From: Cytophagales bacterium
GTDB taxonomy: Bacteria > Bacteroidota > Bacteroidia > Cytophagales > UBA9547
NCBI GenBank assembly: GCA_014376535.1
Contig: JACMRH010000288.1
Span: forward strand, 1 to 36,538
Reading direction: 5' to 3'
DNA: 36,538 bases
The notes under the pieces are model-generated. The model searched no databases, was not told where the DNA came from, and saw only the letters and a program-made list of their open reading frames with translations. A program made the position numbers and the translations under genes. Positions 1 through 7,716 of the stretch are shown here, piece by piece. Numbering within the stretch: the first letter of the stretch is position 1; each line of letters begins with the position of its first letter.

Positions 1-48
1 ATAAAAATTTCGGCTAATCAGTTAAAAATAAAAATAAATTTAAGAAAT

Positions 49-2229
49 ATGAGAATAACCCTGATAATTGCCCTGTTTGCGAGCTTTTTCAACGTATATG
101 CACAGTCCGTTTCTGTTGCTACCGGTGGCTCTAGTGTTGATGTAAATGTTAATTCAGTTCAATCTGGTAAATTATATTACATTTTGAGTAAAACAACTGT
201 GCCATCCTTCACCGCTCAACAAATTAAAGATTTGTCTATTAGCGGATCAGCTAATATCCTAAGCAAGGGCAAAGTGATAATAGGTGGACAGGATGTAAAC
301 CAATCGCTTGTACAAACCATTACTGGATTGCAAGCCAACAATAATTTCTTTGTCTATACTTCATTTGAGCCTGAAAATGGATCCGTTGCTAACGCAAAAG
401 AAACTGCCATCAAAACATCAGAAAGATTTCAGAAAGCAAGCTACAATTCTCAAATCCCAGCTTTAAACAATAAAAACCTTGAGTATCTAATCTATAAAAC
501 AGAGTCTTACTTGAAGGATGCGTCAAATAAAAACTTTCCTGTTTTGTTCTTTTTCCATGGAGATGGAGAAAAAAGGACTGGTACTAATACAATTGATTTA
601 TTAAAAGTTAGCCCGGGACTTACAAAACTTATTCAGGATGGTAGAAATGTAGATTTTTTAGTTGTATCTGTTCAAATGCCTGTGTCTTTAACATGGATCA
701 CTGCTGGTTGGTTAAATGAATTAGTTGAAAAAGTAAAAGCTACTAATAGAATTGACGGGGATAAAATTTACGTTTCAGGTTACAGTGGTGGTGGAGGTGG
801 CATGTACCACTTAACGGCAACTCAACCTGAAAAAATCGCAGCATTTGTTCCTGTAGCTGGTGTGAATAGTTTTTGGGTAGATAAAACCATGAGTTATAGT
901 AATCTAAAAAACATACCTGAATGGGCCTTTCATGGTCAAAATGATAATACTGTTACTATAAACAACATGAATGAGCCAATTCGCCAGGTTGGTTTATTGA
1001 CTCCAGCATCAGCTGTTTCAGCCATCACCACAATTTATACTGATTCAAAAGGTGGCCATGGTTCGATCCCATTTTATGCTTACAACACTGAAGAACTTTA
1101 TTCATGGTTAATCAGCAAAAGTAAATTATCAGCAACCAATACTGCTCCGGTTATTTCTGCTGCACCTTCATTAGCTGCTTCTACAGGAAGTTCTATCGTT
1201 ATCAATGCAGGTGCTAGTGATTCAAATGGAATTATCGCTTATGATTGGATTAAAACTTCTGGCCCTGATATTACTATGGAAGGAAAAAATTCAGCCAATG
1301 TTGAATTGAAAAATCTATCAGCAGGTACCTATACTTTTCACCTACTTGTTACTGACGGATTAAAATCTACCTCTTTTAAAAATATCACTTTGTTAGTTAC
1401 CGGATCAGGAATTGCTGCTAATGTTGCCCCAACTGTTTCTGCAGGTACTGATAAAAACATAATTTCCCCTTTAACAGGATTAACAATAAATGGAACAGCA
1501 AGTGATGTCGATGGAAGTATTTCTTCTTACAACTGGACACAAACAGATGGTCCAAATTTATGTATTCTGAATGGCTCTCAAACTAAGGATTTACAAGCAA
1601 CTGGTTTGGTCATTGGCAAATACACTTTCAGACTTTCAGTGAAGGACAATGCTGGTGCAAGTCAATCTGATGACATGGTAGTAAATGTTACATCAACTGT
1701 AGTGACTACATCTATTATAATACCTTCGGGAGATTATGCAATATCATTTCCTGAAGGTTTGAATATCAACAAATGGAAAAACAAAGCTTTATCTGAATTT
1801 TATGCATCTACAATTAAATTGCAGGTTCAGGCCAATGATTCTAAAAATGTAAGTTCTGTAGAATATACTTTGAATGGTGTAACTTCTAAAGACCAATGGG
1901 CTGATAAAGACGCAGTGAATGGCAAGTTTAATTATCAATATTCTTTTTATGCTTTAGCTACAGGAAGTTATACTGTTCAAATAACTGTAAATGAAAATTC
2001 TGGTAACAAAATCACTTCTGAAGTAAGCTTCACGATTTCTTCTGCAGGTCAGGCAAGAATGGATGATTCTAACGAGCAGCTTATATCAGTAAACAATACT
2101 TATCAGGTTTATACTTTAAACGGTTTAGTAGTAAAAGAAGGTCAAGGCCAATTGGATACAAACACTTTGGCCCAAGGCATTTACATCGTAAAATCGGGTA
2201 ACGAAACAAAACGGATTTTAGTAGACTAG
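49..2229 (+). CDS. Secreted esterase-like alpha/beta hydrolase with PKD-like domains and T9SS sorting domain
   Basis: Predicted secreted multidomain hydrolase. A signal peptide covers about residues 1-18 (hydrophobic run ending VYAQS). An alpha/beta hydrolase domain similar to the PHB depolymerase/feruloyl esterase group spans about 130-355: HGDGE at 170 fits the oxyanion-hole strand, GYSGG places the nucleophile at Ser246, HGQND supplies a candidate Asp299 and GGHGS a candidate His337. Two PKD/K319-type beta-sandwich repeats follow (about 365-460 and 465-555, each with a YxWxxTxGP-like segment), then an Ig-like module (about 560-665). The last ~60 residues resemble a type A T9SS sorting domain (YTLNG...GIYIVK...), implying export through the outer membrane and surface attachment or release. 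The family assignment is from motifs; the substrate (ester, polyester or decorated polysaccharide) cannot be read from the sequence. The start is an ATG followed at once by the signal peptide. Confidence 0.82.
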   Translation: MRITLIIALFASFFNVYAQSVSVATGGSSVDVNVNSVQSGKLYYILSKTTVPSFTAQQIKDLSISGSANILSKGKVIIGGQDVNQSLVQTITGLQANNNFFVYTSFEPENGSVANAKETAIKTSERFQKASYNSQIPALNNKNLEYLIYKTESYLKDASNKNFPVLFFFHGDGEKRTGTNTIDLLKVSPGLTKLIQDGRNVDFLVVSVQMPVSLTWITAGWLNELVEKVKATNRIDGDKIYVSGYSGGGGGMYHLTATQPEKIAAFVPVAGVNSFWVDKTMSYSNLKNIPEWAFHGQNDNTVTINNMNEPIRQVGLLTPASAVSAITTIYTDSKGGHGSIPFYAYNTEELYSWLISKSKLSATNTAPVISAAPSLAASTGSSIVINAGASDSNGIIAYDWIKTSGPDITMEGKNSANVELKNLSAGTYTFHLLVTDGLKSTSFKNITLLVTGSGIAANVAPTVSAGTDKNIISPLTGLTINGTASDVDGSISSYNWTQTDGPNLCILNGSQTKDLQATGLVIGKYTFRLSVKDNAGASQSDDMVVNVTSTVVTTSIIIPSGDYAISFPEGLNINKWKNKALSEFYASTIKLQVQANDSKNVSSVEYTLNGVTSKDQWADKDAVNGKFNYQYSFYALATGSYTVQITVNENSGNKITSEVSFTISSAGQARMDDSNEQLISVNNTYQVYTLNGLVVKEGQGQLDTNTLAQGIYIVKSGNETKRILVD

Positions 2230-2265
2230 TTTTTTAACTTGTTTATATGAAAAAAATGAACGTAA

Positions 2266-2296
2266 ATAGTGGTTTGATATTCAATCAAACCACTAT
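2266..2296 (+). promoter_or_regulatory. Perfect 13-bp hairpin abutting the sixA start codon
   Basis: ATAGTGGTTTGAT (2266-2278) is the exact reverse complement of ATCAAACCACTAT (2284-2296), with a 5-nt loop ATTCA. The next base is the A of the sixA ATG. No T-tract follows, so it is not a textbook terminator of the upstream gene. If transcribed it would bury the region just before the start codon. The structure is seen directly; a role in translation control or in ending the upstream transcript is inference. Confidence 0.6.
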
Positions 2297-2809
2297 ATGT
2301 TCAAACACCTCGTTTTGATGCGCCATGCCAAGTCGGATTGGTCTGTTTCTGGTCAAAAAGATTTTGATAGAGAGCTCAATCCAAGAGGGAACAGGGATGC
2401 TCCAAGAATGGGAGGCAGGCTGGTTCAGGAAAAGAGTTTTAATCCAGATTTGGTAATTGCCAGTCCAGCGGTAAGAACTTCTAATACTGCTAAGTACGTT
2501 TGTGAACAATTAAAATTTCCTGAAGACAAAATAGTTTTTGAACCAGAAATCTATGAAGGTTCTGTTAGAAATTTATTAAAAGTTGTCAATTCAATTGACG
2601 ATTCATATAACACCATATTACTTGTGGGCCACAATCCCGGGATTAGTTACCTGGCAGAATATATTACCAAACAGGAAATAGGTGAACTTCCTACTTCAGG
2701 CATAGTTTCAATCCATTTTGAATTTGATTCATGGTCTTTAATATCTGAAGGAACCGGGAAATTAGAGTGGTTTATATATCCAAAAGATGCCGATGTTGAG
2801 TCGGAATAG
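2297..2809 (+). CDS. sixA: Phosphohistidine phosphatase SixA-like (histidine phosphatase superfamily)
   Basis: A 170-residue cytosolic protein of the histidine (phosphoglycerate-mutase-like) phosphatase superfamily, SixA branch. It opens with a beta strand and the catalytic R9-H10 (LVLMRHAKSDW), followed by the SPAVRTSNTA segment with Arg60 and the second catalytic histidine in GHNPG (His112). SixA in E. coli removes phosphate from histidine of phosphorelay/PTS proteins; in Bacteroidota the target is not established. Length matches the family. The chosen ATG is needed to keep the first beta strand, because the internal Met8 would remove it. The gene sits alone between a T9SS protein and a carboxylase subunit, with a perfect hairpin directly before its start. 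Confidence 0.88.
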   Translation: MFKHLVLMRHAKSDWSVSGQKDFDRELNPRGNRDAPRMGGRLVQEKSFNPDLVIASPAVRTSNTAKYVCEQLKFPEDKIVFEPEIYEGSVRNLLKVVNSIDDSYNTILLVGHNPGISYLAEYITKQEIGELPTSGIVSIHFEFDSWSLISEGTGKLEWFIYPKDADVESE

Positions 2810-2860
2810 AACAATTCTATCTTTTTGGCTTAGTTTCCGTATGAATTAAAAAAAACTCTT

Positions 2861-4471
2861 ATGGTTTCATCCAGCCTGCATGATCTTCTCGAACATTTAA
2901 AAACCAAGGAAGAACAAGTAAAATTAGGTGGAGGTCAGAAAAAAATTGACCAGCAACACGAACAGGGCAAACTTACAGCCCGCGAAAGAATTACGAAACT
3001 AATTGATCCTGAAACACAAACCCTTGAAATAGGGGCTTTTGTGGGGGATGAAATGTATGAAGAATTTGGTGGTTGCCCTTCAGCAGGTGTTGTTGTGGTA
3101 ATCGGATACATTCATTCAAGAATATGTGTTATCGTGGCTAATGATGCTACGGTTAAAGCCGGTGCCTGGTTCCCCATAACTGCTAAGAAAAATTTACGGG
3201 CACAGGAAATAGCCATGGAAAATAACATTCCAATTATTTACCTGGTTGATAGTGCAGGAATATTTTTACCTCTCCAGGACGAAGTTTTTGCAGATAAAGA
3301 ACATTTTGGTAGAATTTTTAGAAACAATGCACACATGTCAGCAATGGGAATTGTGCAAATTTCTGCTATCATGGGCAGTTGTGTGGCTGGTGGTGCTTAT
3401 CTGCCTATCATGTCAGACGAGGCTATGATTGTCGAGAAAACCGGCTCAGTATTCTTGGCAGGTTCATATCTGGTAAAAGCTGCTATAGGTGAAGATGTTG
3501 ACAATGAAACTCTTGGTGGCGCTATAACCCATTGTGATATTTCAGGAGTAACAGACTACCGCTTTCCGGACGATACTGCTTGCCTTGAAGCAATCAGAAG
3601 AATGGTTGGCAAAATAGGAGCGAAGCCTAAAATAGGTTTCAACAGAGAGAAATCTATACAACCTTTACTAAAACAAGAAGAAATCTACACAATACTTCCT
3701 GCAGATAGGGTCAAACCATACGACATGAGAGAAATCATCATGCGCTTGGTTGATAATTCTGAATTGGATGAATACAAAAAAACGTACGGCCAAACGATTA
3801 TCTGTGGTTTGGCGAGGATTGACGGCTGGGCTATAGGAATTGTAGCTAACCAAAGAAAAACTGTTAAAAATGGTAAGAATGAAATGCAGATGGGCGGCGT
3901 AATTTATTCTGATTCAGCAGATAAGGCTACCCGCTTTATCATGAATTGTAACCAGAAAAAAATTCCGCTCCTATTTTTGCATGACGTGACAGGATTTATG
4001 GTTGGAAGCCGTTCTGAACAAGGCGGTATTATTAAAGACGGCGCTAAAATGGTAAATGTTGTGGCAAATTCTGTTGTTCCTAAGTTTACTGTTGTGGTAG
4101 GAAATTCTTATGGTGCCGGAAATTATGCCATGTGCGGAAAAGCTTATGATCCTAAACTTATGTTGGCCTGGCCTACTGCCCGTATTGGGGTGATGAGCGG
4201 AAACTCTGCTTCATCCACTCTTTTACAAATTAAGGTAGCTTCTATGAAGGCCAAAGGAAAAGTGCTGACCAAGGAAGAAGAAGAAGCATTAAAAGATCAG
4301 ATAAAAGAAAAATACGAGAAAGAATTATCTCCTTATTATGCAGCTTCCCGCCTCTGGGTGGATGCCATTATTGATCCTTTAGATACCAGAAAATGGATCA
4401 GTATGGGAATAGAGAGTGCTGACAACACCCTGTCAATCAATAAGTTTAATCCAGGTGTTTTACAGGTCTGA
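2861..4471 (+). CDS. Acyl-CoA carboxylase carboxyltransferase (beta) subunit
   Basis: Carboxyltransferase subunit of a biotin-dependent acyl-CoA carboxylase (propionyl-, methylcrotonyl- or related), moving CO2 from carboxybiotin to an acyl-CoA. The 536 residues match the family length. Visible hallmarks are the N-terminal GGGQKKIDQQHEQGKLTARER region, the first crotonase-like lobe with IIYLVDSAGIFLPLQ and the glycine-rich MGSCVAGGAYLP oxyanion loop, and the second lobe with LLFLHDVTGFMVG and GNSYGAGNYAMCG. The FLPLQDEVF sequence after the DSAG motif is reminiscent of methylcrotonyl-CoA carboxylase beta subunits, but the substrate cannot be fixed from this alone. No biotin carboxylase/BCCP alpha subunit lies beside it, so the partner must be encoded elsewhere. 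Its stop overlaps the next start (TGATG), suggesting co-transcription with the MORN-repeat gene. Confidence 0.88.
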   Translation: MVSSSLHDLLEHLKTKEEQVKLGGGQKKIDQQHEQGKLTARERITKLIDPETQTLEIGAFVGDEMYEEFGGCPSAGVVVVIGYIHSRICVIVANDATVKAGAWFPITAKKNLRAQEIAMENNIPIIYLVDSAGIFLPLQDEVFADKEHFGRIFRNNAHMSAMGIVQISAIMGSCVAGGAYLPIMSDEAMIVEKTGSVFLAGSYLVKAAIGEDVDNETLGGAITHCDISGVTDYRFPDDTACLEAIRRMVGKIGAKPKIGFNREKSIQPLLKQEEIYTILPADRVKPYDMREIIMRLVDNSELDEYKKTYGQTIICGLARIDGWAIGIVANQRKTVKNGKNEMQMGGVIYSDSADKATRFIMNCNQKKIPLLFLHDVTGFMVGSRSEQGGIIKDGAKMVNVVANSVVPKFTVVVGNSYGAGNYAMCGKAYDPKLMLAWPTARIGVMSGNSASSTLLQIKVASMKAKGKVLTKEEEEALKDQIKEKYEKELSPYYAASRLWVDAIIDPLDTRKWISMGIESADNTLSINKFNPGVLQV

Positions 4472-5082
4472 TGCTACTTAAAATCTGCCTGCTCTTATTT
4501 CCGTTTTATCTATTCTCTCAGGAGATTACAAAGGAGCTTTATGGGAATGGAGCATTAAAATCTGTAGGCATTTTAGAAAACGGCAAAAAAGAAAAATCCT
4601 GGAAATACTATTTTCCCAATGGGACTTTAAATGCTGAGTTCTATTACAAAAGTGACGTTCCTGATGGGCAGATTAAGTATTACAACCTTCAAGGTAATCT
4701 ATTAACTACTGAAACATGGGCTAATGGAAACATGAACGGCCCATATCAGGTTTTTTCTCCTCAGGGACAGGTTTTATCGAGAGGGAACTTTCAAAACGGT
4801 TTGCAGGAAGGAGAATGGAAAATTTATTATCCTAACGGAAAAATTCATAAACAAGGTGAATATAGCAAAAGCCTTCAGCAAGGCTCATGGAAAATCTGGA
4901 ATGAAAATGGAGTACTAATTGAAGAAAGCACTATAAAAAAAGATGTTTTGGAAGGCCCTGCTAAATTTTACCGTAGTGATGGAAGCCTTGAATTTGAAGG
5001 GAATTATGAAAATGGAGTAATGAAAGGAGAGTGGAAGACTTTCAATAAAAAAGGGAAGTTGGTGAAAGTTAAAAAGTATTGA
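4471..5082 (+). CDS. Exported MORN-repeat (YwqK-like) protein
   Basis: A 203-residue protein with a short N-terminal hydrophobic segment (LLKICLLLFPFYLFSQ), probably a signal peptide, followed by repeating units of about 23 residues with the pattern G-x-W-K-x-Y-x-x-N-G-x-(L/I): for example EKSWKYYFPNGTL, EGEWKIYYPNGKI and QGSWKIWNENGVL. These are MORN/YwqK-type beta-hairpin repeats, common as exported proteins in Bacteroidota; membrane or protein contact is the usual suggestion, with no enzymatic activity. It overlaps the carboxylase stop by one base, so translation is probably coupled. A functional link to the carboxylase is not evident. Confidence 0.75.
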   Translation: MLLKICLLLFPFYLFSQEITKELYGNGALKSVGILENGKKEKSWKYYFPNGTLNAEFYYKSDVPDGQIKYYNLQGNLLTTETWANGNMNGPYQVFSPQGQVLSRGNFQNGLQEGEWKIYYPNGKIHKQGEYSKSLQQGSWKIWNENGVLIEESTIKKDVLEGPAKFYRSDGSLEFEGNYENGVMKGEWKTFNKKGKLVKVKKY

Positions 5083-5089
5083 TTCCAAA

Positions 5090-5669
5090 ATGAAGGTTAA
5101 GCATTTTTTATTAATAGCAATTCTATTTTCATGTATGCATAAAACTGAAACAAAAAAAGTTTTAGATTTTGAAATGGAGACTAAATTGAAGAAATAAGTT
5201 TGAATTTTTTTTAAATAAGGTCAATGAACCGGTAAACTTAAATTTAAAACAAGGTTACCTATTTCAAGAATACAGAATTATTTTAAACTGTTATCCACCA
5301 ACTAAATTTATTTTTAGAATTAAATATGTTGGGAATAGAGATTCCACCACTTTACTATTTAAGTATATAAGTATAAAGGACACGAATATTCTACTTCAAA
5401 AAAGAATAATTGTGAGTTATGATGATTTTGAAAAAATTAAACGACTAGTTATTGGATCTCATTTTTGGAGTGCAGCAAAGTATGATTACGATTCCAAACA
5501 ATCATGTGCAGATGGTTGTAACATTATTTTAGAAGGAAAACGAGATACAATCGAAGATCATAAATTGAGGTCTTACAATAAGATTAATCGCAGTTGTATA
5601 TCAGAGAATTGTGCCTACAGTTCAATTTTAGAGAAACTAAAGAATCTTTCTAAAATTAATTGGAATTAA
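5090..5669 (+). pseudogene. Frameshifted lipoprotein gene of unknown function
   Basis: An ATG at 5090, 7 bases after the MORN gene, opens a reading frame for a lipoprotein signal peptide (MKVKHFLLIAILFSC, with a lipobox-like LFSC) that stops at 5195-5197. The +1 frame is then open from about 5190 to 5669 with coding character (NKFEFFLNKVNEPVNL and on), continuing into an ORF that could otherwise start only at a weak GTG at 5412. Joining the frames at the A-rich stretch near 5188-5197 gives one lipoprotein of about 190 residues. Its C-terminal part has two cysteine pairs (SCADGC and SCISENC). The same frame also reads on for 16 codons after the TAA at 5667 to a stop at 5718. No family was recognised. 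This may be a real lesion or a single-base sequence error. Confidence 0.6.
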
Positions 5670-5752
5670 GTCAATCAAATCGATAAAGAGCTTGAGTTGA
5701 AGTTTAAGAAATCTAATTAAAACTGTAGTATCAAAAATCTGCTTAATAAAAC

Positions 5753-5784
5753 AAAAGGCCTCCCAAATTATTGGAAGGCCTTTT
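5753..5784. terminator. Bidirectional intrinsic terminator
   Basis: AAAAGGCCTCCCAA (5753-5766) pairs with TTGGAAGGCCTTTT (5771-5784) around the 4-base loop ATTA, with one mismatch. The A-run on the left and T-run on the right make it usable from both sides. It lies between the plus-strand lipoprotein pseudogene and the convergent DUF4142 gene. Confidence 0.8.
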
Positions 5785-5804
5785 GAAGTAAGCTTAACTA
5801 TAAA

Positions 5805-6416
5805 CTATTTTTTGTCTTTGTCATTTTTGTCTACTATTTCTTCAGCAGCTTCAGCCATTTGTAAATGATGCTCTAATGTTGACAATTTACCAGCAGCCCA
5901 GGCTCTAACTTCAGGATCATTTCCTTTCTCTGCTTCCTTTTTGAAATCTGAAATATCATCTTTGTGGTCTTTCACCATAAATTCTGTGTAAGCATCATCG
6001 AAGTCATTCCCTTTTTTCTTAGCAAGATCTTCATATTTGTCCTTAGCGTCATCGCTAAGATCAGCTGGCAAAGAAATATTCTTTTTGGCAGCTAATTCTT
6101 TTAATTCTTCATTTGCTTTTCCGTGATCTTTCACCATAAGCTTAGCGAATTCTTTTACTTTCGCAGAAGAACCATTTTTAAGAGCCAATTCTCCTAATCT
6201 TACTTCCATTAAACCACCATCAGCAGCTGCTACAGCGAATTTTGTATCATCTTCAATGTTAGTAGAATCGAATTTTTCATCGTTCATGTCTTTTGCTACC
6301 TCTTTGCTGTCTTTGTTGTCATTGTTAGTGTCTGCAGTATGATCAGCATCTTTTGAGCAAGAAGCGGCCATAAAAATAGTTCCGATAAGGGCAAAGTTTA
6401 AAGCAATACGTTTCAT
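5805..6416 (-). CDS. DUF4142 lipoprotein (ferritin-like four-helix domain)
   Basis: A 203-residue exported protein. The N-terminus has a lipoprotein signal with lipobox ending at Cys20 (MAASC), then an acidic, Asn/Asp-rich linker (about 22-55), and a helical DUF4142 domain (about 57-190) recognisable by DDTKFAVAAADGGLMEVRLGE-type helix 1, FAKLMVKDHGKANEEL, and EFMVKDHKDDISDFKKEA. The paired KDH motifs are typical of this DUF, which adopts a ferritin-like four-helix fold; its biochemical role is not known. The tail is Lys/Asp-rich. It stands alone, ending at a shared bidirectional terminator. Confidence 0.85.
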   Translation of the reverse strand: MKRIALNFALIGTIFMAASCSKDADHTADTNNDNKDSKEVAKDMNDEKFDSTNIEDDTKFAVAAADGGLMEVRLGELALKNGSSAKVKEFAKLMVKDHGKANEELKELAAKKNISLPADLSDDAKDKYEDLAKKKGNDFDDAYTEFMVKDHKDDISDFKKEAEKGNDPEVRAWAAGKLSTLEHHLQMAEAAEEIVDKNDKDKK

Positions 6417-6540
6417 AAAATAGATTTAGTGATTAATGAACACAGATTCTTAAAAAATCATGCCTGATGCTTGAATTAATTCATTGCGGTAATAATTTTA
6501 TGTTAATCTGACATATAAAAATCCTATGTTCTAAACTTTG

Positions 6541-6972
6541 CTAATTCTTTTCAACCAATTCCTTGATTTTATTCAATACCTGCGCCCAATTAGCATCGGA
6601 GTGTTTTTTAGTCTCTTCTTTGGCAATATTGTCTTGTGTTATAGTGAGTAGAACCTGGTCGCCGTCCTGTTCCAGGTCATAGGTAATATGAGCATAATTC
6701 TGGGGTAAATCTTCCAGGCCCGACATAGAACTCCAATATGTATACCTTACTTGTTTTTCATGCGCTACATGAAGCACTGTGCCCTTATCTTCATATTTTT
6801 TTCCTTCCCATTCACCAACAAATTTTATGGGGCTACCTTCTTTCCAATCAGTAATAGTGTCTGTGCCATATAACCACTCCTTAATGATGGATGGATTGGT
6901 AAGTGCATTCCAAACTGTTCCAGGATTTGATTTTAAAGAAATTGTCTTTTTTGATATGAGGTTCATTGACAT
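6541..6972 (-). CDS. SRPBCC / AHSA1-like domain protein
   Basis: A small cytosolic protein of 143 residues made of a single START-like AHSA1 domain: SNPGTVWNALTNPSIIKEWLYG at the N-terminus, a central beta sheet (GSPIKFVGEWEG, VRYTYWSSM), and a C-terminal amphipathic helix (HSDANWAQVLNKIKELVEK). The fold has a hydrophobic cavity. Members in Bacteroidota are often annotated as activator of Hsp90 ATPase-like or polyketide cyclase-like, without a proven reaction. Met3 is an equally possible start. The neighbouring response regulator is transcribed in the same direction, with a 72-bp gap. Confidence 0.8.
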   Translation of the reverse strand: MSMNLISKKTISLKSNPGTVWNALTNPSIIKEWLYGTDTITDWKEGSPIKFVGEWEGKKYEDKGTVLHVAHEKQVRYTYWSSMSGLEDLPQNYAHITYDLEQDGDQVLLTITQDNIAKEETKKHSDANWAQVLNKIKELVEKN

Positions 6973-7044
6973 AATCAGGTCTAATTAAATTTATATAAAT
7001 GTTATTTTCACAATAAAACAAAATATTAAACAATGATTGGCCAC

Positions 7045-7716
7045 TTAGAGATCAAAATTTATAGAACCTGATTTGCGGGTGGTTTCAATGATTTCTTCAA
7101 TACTGTTCTTTTTGAATTTTCGCATAATATTAAGCCTGTGGGTTTCAATTGTTCTTATACTTATACCATAATTATCGGCTATGTCTTTATTGGAAATACC
7201 TAAACCAATTAATCTTAGTATATCCTCTTCTCTCTTTGAAAGTTTAACATTTGTTGAGTTCGAAATATCGTCTGAAGAGGTATTTTTTTTTAATTCTTGA
7301 TATTTTTTTACCAATATATCTGTTACTTCACCTATGAAATAGTATTGCCCATTGTTCACAGCACGGATTGCACTTAAGAAAATTTTATTGCTGGTATCTT
7401 TTAATATATATCCTTGAGCGCCCATATCTAAGGCACTGGAAACGTAATCTTCACGGTCGTAAAGACTGAAAAATATCAGTTTTGATTTCGAGTTGGGTTT
7501 TAAAATTGATTTGGTAGCATCTAAACCACTAATACCCGGCATTCTGATGTCCATAATGATAACATCTGGTTCTATTGTGTTTAGCAATTGAATAGCCTCC
7601 TCTCCACTGGCTGCTTCTCCAATAACTGTCATATCTGTTTCAGAATTAATAAGTTGTTTTACTCCGTTCCTGAATATTTCATGGTCATCTACCAGGAACA
7701 ACTTAATCTTGTTCAT
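7045..7716 (-). CDS. NarL/FixJ-family response regulator
   Basis: A transcriptional response regulator of 223 residues. The receiver domain (about 3-120) has the acidic pair Asp10/Asp11, the phosphoacceptor Asp56 in VIIMDIRMPG, and the conserved lysine in YILKD. A LuxR-type helix-turn-helix follows at about 157-215 (LSKREEDILRLIGLGISNKDIADNYGIS...TIETHRLNIMRKF). The start codon overlaps the stop of the histidine kinase gene by 4 bp (ATGA), so the two form a translationally coupled two-component system. Targets are unknown; the nearest divergent gene is ureD. Confidence 0.92.
   Translation of the reverse strand: MNKIKLFLVDDHEIFRNGVKQLINSETDMTVIGEAASGEEAIQLLNTIEPDVIIMDIRMPGISGLDATKSILKPNSKSKLIFFSLYDREDYVSSALDMGAQGYILKDTSNKIFLSAIRAVNNGQYYFIGEVTDILVKKYQELKKNTSSDDISNSTNVKLSKREEDILRLIGLGISNKDIADNYGISIRTIETHRLNIMRKFKKNSIEEIIETTRKSGSINFDL

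Noticed and set aside
5412-5669. Independent 85-residue gene starting at GTG
   Set aside because: The frame is open for about 220 bases upstream with coding character and joins a lipoprotein signal peptide after a single-base shift, so it is better read as part of a frameshifted gene.
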